From positions 1-45,367 of the forward strand of contig NZ_CALHIF010000010.1 in NCBI RefSeq assembly GCF_938030755.1: 45,367 bases of DNA. Direction: 5' to 3'. Below, piece after piece: positions 41,075 through 45,367 of this stretch. The stretch's first letter is position 1, and each line of letters begins with the position of its first letter. The position numbers and the translations under genes are program-made. Below the pieces are notes generated by a model. That model saw only the letters and a program-made list of their open reading frames with translations. It made no database searches and was not told where the DNA came from. Source of the DNA: an uncultured Granulicatella sp. GTDB lineage: Bacteria; Bacillota; Bacilli; Lactobacillales; Aerococcaceae.

Positions 41075-42026
41075 TTGAGTACTTCCTTTCGAGTAATTGA
41101 ATCTTTGAAGCAAGTCCTGATGTGTAGAAGATACGATCATCTTCTAAAATCAACACAGCTTCGATGTTAGGGTGTTGTTCCACTTCGAATAAGATTTCGT
41201 GTGCTTTTTTCCCAAAAAGTCGCGTTGTCCAGATTTCACAATCGACCGATTGCTTAGAAACAATAGTGAGACTACTCACATCCGTTTCGGCAGGATATCC
41301 CGTTTGCGGGTCGAATATATGATGGTATTTCTTCCCATCTACTTCCAGTACCCGCTCATAGACACCCGATGTCACAATCGACTCCTCATGAATCGGAAGA
41401 AGCGCTAGATTTTCTCCTCGTAGAAGTTTTGGATTTTGGATTCCAATCCACCAATTTCCATCTTCATGATGAATAGCTCTCCCTAGCGTGAGAACATTCC
41501 CACCCAGGTTAATGAGCGCGGAGGTCACTCCATGCTCTTTCAACTGTTCCATCACCAGGTCTGCAATATAGCCTTTTGCAATACACCCAAGGTCAATCCG
41601 CATTCCTTCTTCTTGCAGAAAAATCGTCTGATTCTCTTCATCTAAAACGACTTTTGTTGCATCGGTGAGTTGTAGTTTGGCTTGAATCTCTTCATCTGTT
41701 GGTACTCTTGCATCGCTGAAACCTACTCGCCAAGTTTGCACCACCGGACCAATCAAAATATTCATCCGACTCCCCGCAGCCAAACTATTCTCCAGTCCCA
41801 ATTTCACTAAATGAAAAATCTCTGGATGGACACTAACTGCATGTTTCCCAGCTGCCAAGTTTACCGCCATCAATTCTGAAGTTGGGTCATTCGCGCTAAA
41901 ACGATGCTCATATCGCTTCAATTGCTCGAACACTTCGCCCACTAAACTCTCGCCTTCTGGATGCGCAATTTTCAATTCGATGACGGTTCCCATCAATCGA
42001 ATGGTACCTGTATGATACTGTTCCAA
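41067..42026 (-). CDS. apbE: ApbE-type FAD:protein FMN transferase, leaderless
   Basis: I choose TTG 42026, about ten bases after GTAGGAG; the ATG at 42068 has no binding site. The 319-residue product shows ApbE signatures: RIDLGCIAKGYIADLVMEQL, ALINLGGNVLTLG, SIVTSGVYERVLEVDGKKYH and HIFDPQTGYPAE. These bind Mg2+ and FAD. The enzyme moves FMN from FAD onto a Thr or Ser of Dxx(S/T)GA(T/S) targets. There is no signal peptide or lipobox, so it should act in the cytosol, unlike most ApbE. Its only visible target is the DATSGAS tail at the end of its own operon. First gene of the operon. Confidence 0.93.
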   Translation of the reverse strand: MEQYHTGTIRLMGTVIELKIAHPEGESLVGEVFEQLKRYEHRFSANDPTSELMAVNLAAGKHAVSVHPEIFHLVKLGLENSLAAGSRMNILIGPVVQTWRVGFSDARVPTDEEIQAKLQLTDATKVVLDEENQTIFLQEEGMRIDLGCIAKGYIADLVMEQLKEHGVTSALINLGGNVLTLGRAIHHEDGNWWIGIQNPKLLRGENLALLPIHEESIVTSGVYERVLEVDGKKYHHIFDPQTGYPAETDVSSLTIVSKQSVDCEIWTTRLFGKKAHEILFEVEQHPNIEAVLILEDDRIFYTSGLASKIQLLERKYSNG

Positions 42027-42080
42027 GCGTCCATTTCTCCTACGTTTTATTTGTGATAAAAAGCACACAATAGTGTATAC

Positions 42081-42094
42081 TAAAAGCGTTTTCT
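42081..42094. promoter_or_regulatory. Possible catabolite-responsive element upstream of apbE
   Basis: TAAAAGCGTTTTCT (plus strand), 55 bases before the TTG start, matches the CcpA cre pattern TGWNANCGNTNWCA with two mismatches. It is next to TATACT-like promoter sequence. Confidence 0.35.
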
Positions 42095-42440
42095 ACCCCT
42101 TTATTGTGAATTTACCATATTGAGCATTCAATTTCAAGAAACAACTTTTAAAAAATAACTAAAAGACATCACATTCCTTGATATCATGCCTTTTTCACTA
42201 TTTATTAAATTTCATTGACAAAATTCTTTTTCAAAAAAGAGCCCCTCTAGTACCTATCCACATTTGTTCATCACCGCACTTATAGAGCATTCGGTCTCTT
42301 TTCATTGTAAAGTAGATAATAGAACCTTGCGCTTTCACGAAAGTCTCTAAAACTGAGAATGAACACACTCTTCCAAATCCTTCTCTTACTGTAAAGCAAG
42401 AAACTTAATTTGAGCTTATAAAGAGTGTTAGGTTCCTCGA
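42095..42440. other. Non-coding spacer upstream of the apbE operon
   Basis: AT-rich sequence with no credible gene. ACACTCTT (about 42366-42373) and AAGAGTGTT (42421-42429) form an inverted repeat next to repeat copy D. Confidence 0.4.
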
Positions 42441-42631
42441 GGGACTACAGCAAAAGCCCTTTGGATTCTATAATAACAACAATAGCGACTAGTAACCGAT
42501 GCGAATTAGATTCTCTTGAAAATTGATTTTCTAGAGAATCTTTGAGGCTCGGTAGGCGTAAGACCTAGGCTTACGCCGGTACAGCTGTTGTCGTTATTAT
42601 GAAGATATCCAAAGGGCTTGAATGTAGCCCC
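42441..42631 (+). repeat. T-shaped inverted repeat element, copy D
   Basis: The feet GGGACTACA and TGTAGCCCC, then AAGCCCTTTGGAT/ATCCAAAGGGCTT, then ATAATAAC/GTTATTAT form a long stem with internal loops. Arm 1 is ACCGA/TCGGT around AGATTCTCT/AGAGAATCT. Arm 2 is GGCGTAAG/CTTACGCC around acctagg. It lies 14 bases after the yjdM stop. Confidence 0.88.
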
Positions 42632-42644
42632 TACGGGACTCCCA

Positions 42645-42974
42645 TTAAATCTTTTTAACAAACTCAGATTTAAGTTTCATTGCGCCGAAGCCATCTATCT
42701 TACAATCGATATTATGATCGCCTTCCACAATACGAATATTCTTCACACGTGTCCCTTGCTTAATATCTTTTGGGGCGCCTTTTACTTTTAAGTCTTTGAT
42801 GACTGTAACAGTATCGCCGTCTTGTAATTTATTTCCATTCGCATCGACAGCTACAGGACCTTCTTCTACTTCTGAACCTGGTTCCCATTCATACGCACAC
42901 TCAGGGCATACTAATAATACACCATCTTCGTATGTGTATTCTGAACCACATTTAGGGCAATTTGGTAATGACAT
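42645..42974 (-). CDS. yjdM: YjdM/PhnA-like zinc-ribbon protein
   Basis: The 109-residue protein opens with a zinc ribbon (CPKCGSEYTYEDGVLLVCPEC, two CxxC pairs) followed by an SH3-like PhnA domain (DGDTVTVIKDLKVKGAPKDI and IDGFGAMKLKSEFVKKI). It is the widespread YjdM family, once called alkylphosphonate utilisation protein PhnA, though no phosphonate genes are near and that role is not supported. It may bind RNA or metal. Start ATG follows AAGAAGGAATG. Full length. Confidence 0.92.
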   Translation of the reverse strand: MSLPNCPKCGSEYTYEDGVLLVCPECAYEWEPGSEVEEGPVAVDANGNKLQDGDTVTVIKDLKVKGAPKDIKQGTRVKNIRIVEGDHNIDCKIDGFGAMKLKSEFVKKI

Positions 42975-43005
42975 TTACATTCCTTCTTTCTATTCAACAT
43001 TCATC

Positions 43006-44247
43006 TTAACGACGTTTACGAATCATATCTAACGGTTTTACTGGTTCCGTTACTTTCATTTTACAAATCATCATGGCATGAGGAGCTGCTTCGATTTCTT
43101 CCCCATTTTCATCCCACAACTGAGTTAATACTTCTTCGTGATGACGCATTCCAGGTCCGTAGAACTCGATTTGGTCTCCGACTTTGAAGTTGTTCCGTTG
43201 TTGGACGGTAGCCATTTGTGTTTCAGGGTCATATTCCAATACTTGTCCAACGAACGCATATTGAGGAATTTGACGGCGTGGTCCAAATAATTGCTCATGT
43301 TCGGTTGGCACTTGGTAATAGAACCCAGTCGCTAACTCACGTTGGGCTGCTTTCCATAACTCGTCAATCCATTCTTGTTTACATACATAGTTATCTGGAT
43401 CTTCGCAGTAAGAATCCACCGCTGCACGATAAACATTTGATACCGTAGAAACATAGTGAATGGACTTCATACGTCCTTCAATCTTCAAACTGTCTACACC
43501 AGCTTCAATTAAATCTGGCAAGTTTTGAATCATCGCTAGGTCAACGGCACTCATGGAGAATTTCTCTTCGATTCCTTCTTCACCCGCACCAACCATATTC
43601 TTTTCTCCCGCAAATGGCATATCAAACAGACCGTATTTCCAACGACAAGACTGTGCACAGCCTCCACGGTTAGCATCACGATGCACCATGTGGTTTGATA
43701 ATACGCAACGTCCTGAGTAAGAAATACACATAGCACCGTGGATAAAGGCTTCGATTTCTACATCCACTTTTTCTTGCATTTCTTTGATTTCATCCATTGA
43801 TACTTCACGCGCTAATACGACACGTTCTAATCCCTCATCTTTCCAGAAGTTGAGGGTTTCGTAGTTGGCTGCTGAAGATTGTGTTGATAAATGGATCGGT
43901 AATCCTGGCGCTTCTGACGCACAAATATCCATTAAGGCCATGTCACTGATGATGGCTGCATCGATTCCGATGTCACGAACCGTGCGGAAGAATTCTCCCG
44001 CTCCTTTTTCGTCCCCTTCATGCGTAACCATGTTGGCTGCGATATATACTTTTGCGTTATGTGCATGGGCAAAATCAACGGCTTCTTTCATTTCCGCAAA
44101 GTCGAAGTTTCCCGCACGGCTACGAAGTCCGTACGCTTCCCCACCAAGGAAAACCGCATCTGCTCCGTACAAAATAGCTGTTTTTAATTTTTCAAGAGTA
44201 CCCGCTGGAGCAAGTACTTCAGGTTTTTTCAATATCTTTCTTCCCAT
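43006..44247 (-). CDS. trhP: U32-family tRNA 5-hydroxyuridine synthase subunit (YrrO/TrhP2-like)
   Basis: The 413-residue protein has the U32 signature in EAFIHGAMCISYSGRCVLSN with its two cysteines, plus further cysteines in GGCAQSCRW that could hold an iron-sulfur cluster. It begins KKPEVLAPAGTLEKLKTAIL, typical of YrrO/YegQ. These proteins make 5-hydroxyuridine at position 34 of tRNAs using prephenate. A C-terminal beta domain (QVLEYDPETQMATVQQRNNF) completes it. It lies 11 bases after its partner gene. Confidence 0.9.
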   Translation of the reverse strand: MGRKILKKPEVLAPAGTLEKLKTAILYGADAVFLGGEAYGLRSRAGNFDFAEMKEAVDFAHAHNAKVYIAANMVTHEGDEKGAGEFFRTVRDIGIDAAIISDMALMDICASEAPGLPIHLSTQSSAANYETLNFWKDEGLERVVLAREVSMDEIKEMQEKVDVEIEAFIHGAMCISYSGRCVLSNHMVHRDANRGGCAQSCRWKYGLFDMPFAGEKNMVGAGEEGIEEKFSMSAVDLAMIQNLPDLIEAGVDSLKIEGRMKSIHYVSTVSNVYRAAVDSYCEDPDNYVCKQEWIDELWKAAQRELATGFYYQVPTEHEQLFGPRRQIPQYAFVGQVLEYDPETQMATVQQRNNFKVGDQIEFYGPGMRHHEEVLTQLWDENGEEIEAAPHAMMICKMKVTEPVKPLDMIRKRR

Positions 44248-44258
44248 TTGACTCTCTC

Positions 44259-45179
44259 CTATTTCACATCTTCTGGATTTAATAAGTAAAATCCTGCTTC
44301 AAGACCACGAACCTCTGGATGAAGGGCACGCACTTGTAATTCAAGACTGGCACTCTTTTCAGTAGTCCATGTGCCTGCTTCGATTTCATTGCGAGCATTC
44401 ACAAATAATTTCGCCACTTCGACAAAGTTTTCCCCAGGAGCAAGCACTCCGTCTAGCTTCCATTGCGGGATACCCATTTCTGTTAGCTCTAACAAATAGG
44501 GTGCTAGAGACACGTCGTTATTCGCGAAAATATGCGTTCCATTCATATCTTCGTAGATGGAATAGTGAGAATCATCATCGGCAGGTTCTGACACAAACAG
44601 GCCACGACGTTTTTCAACCGATTCTTTTTTCTCAATATAATTGAAATAGTTGCTTAAAAGTGGACGTTTTGAATGATGAATACAAGTTGCACCATAAACA
44701 AGAACCTCAATTGGAATGTCTACACCTGCTGCCAAGATTTTCATCTCTTCACGAGGAATTTCACGCGCAATGACCGCACCAACGGCACCACGTTTTCCCC
44801 AGAAGTTGATTTGACGACTACTTGTTACTAATACGGCCGCATCATAACGATACGGAATCGAATACTCAGGATTTTTCATAATTTGAACCACTCCTGGATC
44901 TCCTACCGCAATGTTATCCACACCAATTTCCTTTAAAAAGGTTAAATATTCCGGAACGAGCGCAATTCCTTCATTGTGGAAAATCGCGTTTACCGCAACA
45001 CTCGCTTTTTTCCCATATTGGTGCGCCAATTCTGTTAATTCTTTTTGTTCCTCACGTGTAAACGACATTGGAAGGCGAAGTCCAAATTGGTCTTCCCCAA
45101 AATAAATCGTATCCACGCCTGCTTCAAGCAAATCTTTTGCTTGTTGGATCGATTCAACTGTTGCAATCAGCTCTATCAT
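44259..45179 (-). CDS. U32-family partner protein (YrrN/TrhP1-like)
   Basis: The 306-residue protein is the shorter U32 paralogue, beginning MIELIATVESIQQAKDLLEA. Its signature region EVLVYGATCIHHSKRPLLSN keeps the first cysteine but has Pro where the partner has the second Cys. The pair yrrN-yrrO is conserved in Bacilli and the two products together take part in tRNA wobble-uridine hydroxylation. ATG follows AAAGGGGG. First gene of the pair. Confidence 0.87.
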   Translation of the reverse strand: MIELIATVESIQQAKDLLEAGVDTIYFGEDQFGLRLPMSFTREEQKELTELAHQYGKKASVAVNAIFHNEGIALVPEYLTFLKEIGVDNIAVGDPGVVQIMKNPEYSIPYRYDAAVLVTSSRQINFWGKRGAVGAVIAREIPREEMKILAAGVDIPIEVLVYGATCIHHSKRPLLSNYFNYIEKKESVEKRRGLFVSEPADDDSHYSIYEDMNGTHIFANNDVSLAPYLLELTEMGIPQWKLDGVLAPGENFVEVAKLFVNARNEIEAGTWTTEKSASLELQVRALHPEVRGLEAGFYLLNPEDVK

Positions 45180-45320
45180 CCAAAGGCCCCCTTTGCTTTC
45201 TTTAAAATTTATACTTATCTAGAGTAGCACAAAACAACTGAATTTTCTATTGTTAAAATATAAACAACACTTCCTGATTTTTTATCCATAAAAAATCCAC
45301 CCCACTAAATATGTGAAGTG

Positions 45321-45359
45321 CACCCCAAAAGTTAGACACAAAATCTAACTTTTGGGGTG
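45321..45359 (+). repeat. Perfect 16-bp hairpin, terminator or IS3-family end
   Basis: CACCCCAAAAGTTAGA (45321-45336) and TCTAACTTTTGGGGTG (45344-45359) flank a 7-base loop and are followed by T-rich sequence. The sequence CCCCAAAAGTTAGAC is common at the ends of IS3/IS150-group elements of Lactobacillales, from memory. No transposase is in the window. Confidence 0.6.
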
Positions 45360-45367
45360 TTTTTATT

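Noticed and set aside
42027..42068. Upstream ATG start of apbE with possible signal peptide
   Set aside because: MCFLSQIKRRRNGR has no hydrophobic core or lipobox and no ribosome binding site, whereas the TTG at 42026 has one.
1..45367. CRISPR array, tRNA or rRNA genes
   Set aside because: No regularly spaced short repeats and no tRNA cloverleaf or rRNA sequence were seen on either strand.

Overview
This is a low-GC Gram-positive chromosome segment, almost certainly Lactobacillales. The conserved order pcrA-ligA-camS-gatCAB, an RpoE delta subunit, a CamS-type lipoprotein, a split U32 hydroxylase pair and the codon use point to Carnobacteriaceae; a Granulicatella-like species is my best guess, by inference only. 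Nearly all chromosomal genes lie on the minus strand. I see no rRNA, tRNA or CRISPR array.

Layout. 1 to about 3960 is the decayed end of a Tn916-family conjugative element: orf7 sigma-like gene (cut by the left edge), orf9-type regulator broken by a palindromic template-switch mutation, a nonsense-mutated KTR zinc-ribbon gene, an orf23::orf13 chimera and a nonsense-mutated orf24. Where tet(M) normally sits there is a divergent pair: an S51 peptidase and a WYL-type regulator. Next come a cytosolic trypsin-like protease (4036-4863), the rRNA methyltransferase rlmD, a YdcF-type membrane protein, a toxin-antitoxin-like pair behind a 34-bp perfect palindrome (7632-8193), an ABC-2 exporter, a GNAT acetyltransferase, brnQ and metG. 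The xanthine salvage operon xpt-pbuX follows, with both genes broken. Then gtrA, rpoE, ywiB-like, gatCAB, camS, ligA, pcrA, a purK-like gene, a glucosaminidase, an FUSC membrane protein, a GntR-regulated ABC operon with a secreted propeller-like protein, and an OatA-like acyltransferase.

36604-38467 holds a TetR gene and a two-gene membrane flavoreductase operon. Two inverted repeats with identical half-sites and spacing (38436-38462, 37788-37814) suggest the TetR controls both.

The most interesting system is at 39172-42026: a leaderless apbE (flavin transferase), an NADPH:FMN reductase, and a larger FMN-reductase/PAS fusion whose low-complexity C-terminal tail carries three copies of DATSGAS, a match to the ApbE flavinylation motif Dxx(S/T)GA(T/S). 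The arrangement predicts a cytosolic redox protein with up to three covalently bound FMN groups on a flexible arm. The right end holds yjdM and two U32 tRNA-hydroxylase subunits.

Four intergenic spacers (10925-11118, 14732-14921, 19136-19323, 42441-42631) carry one family of about 190-nt T-shaped inverted repeats, with conserved core sequence and compensatory stem changes. I cannot assign it to a known repeat or RNA family.
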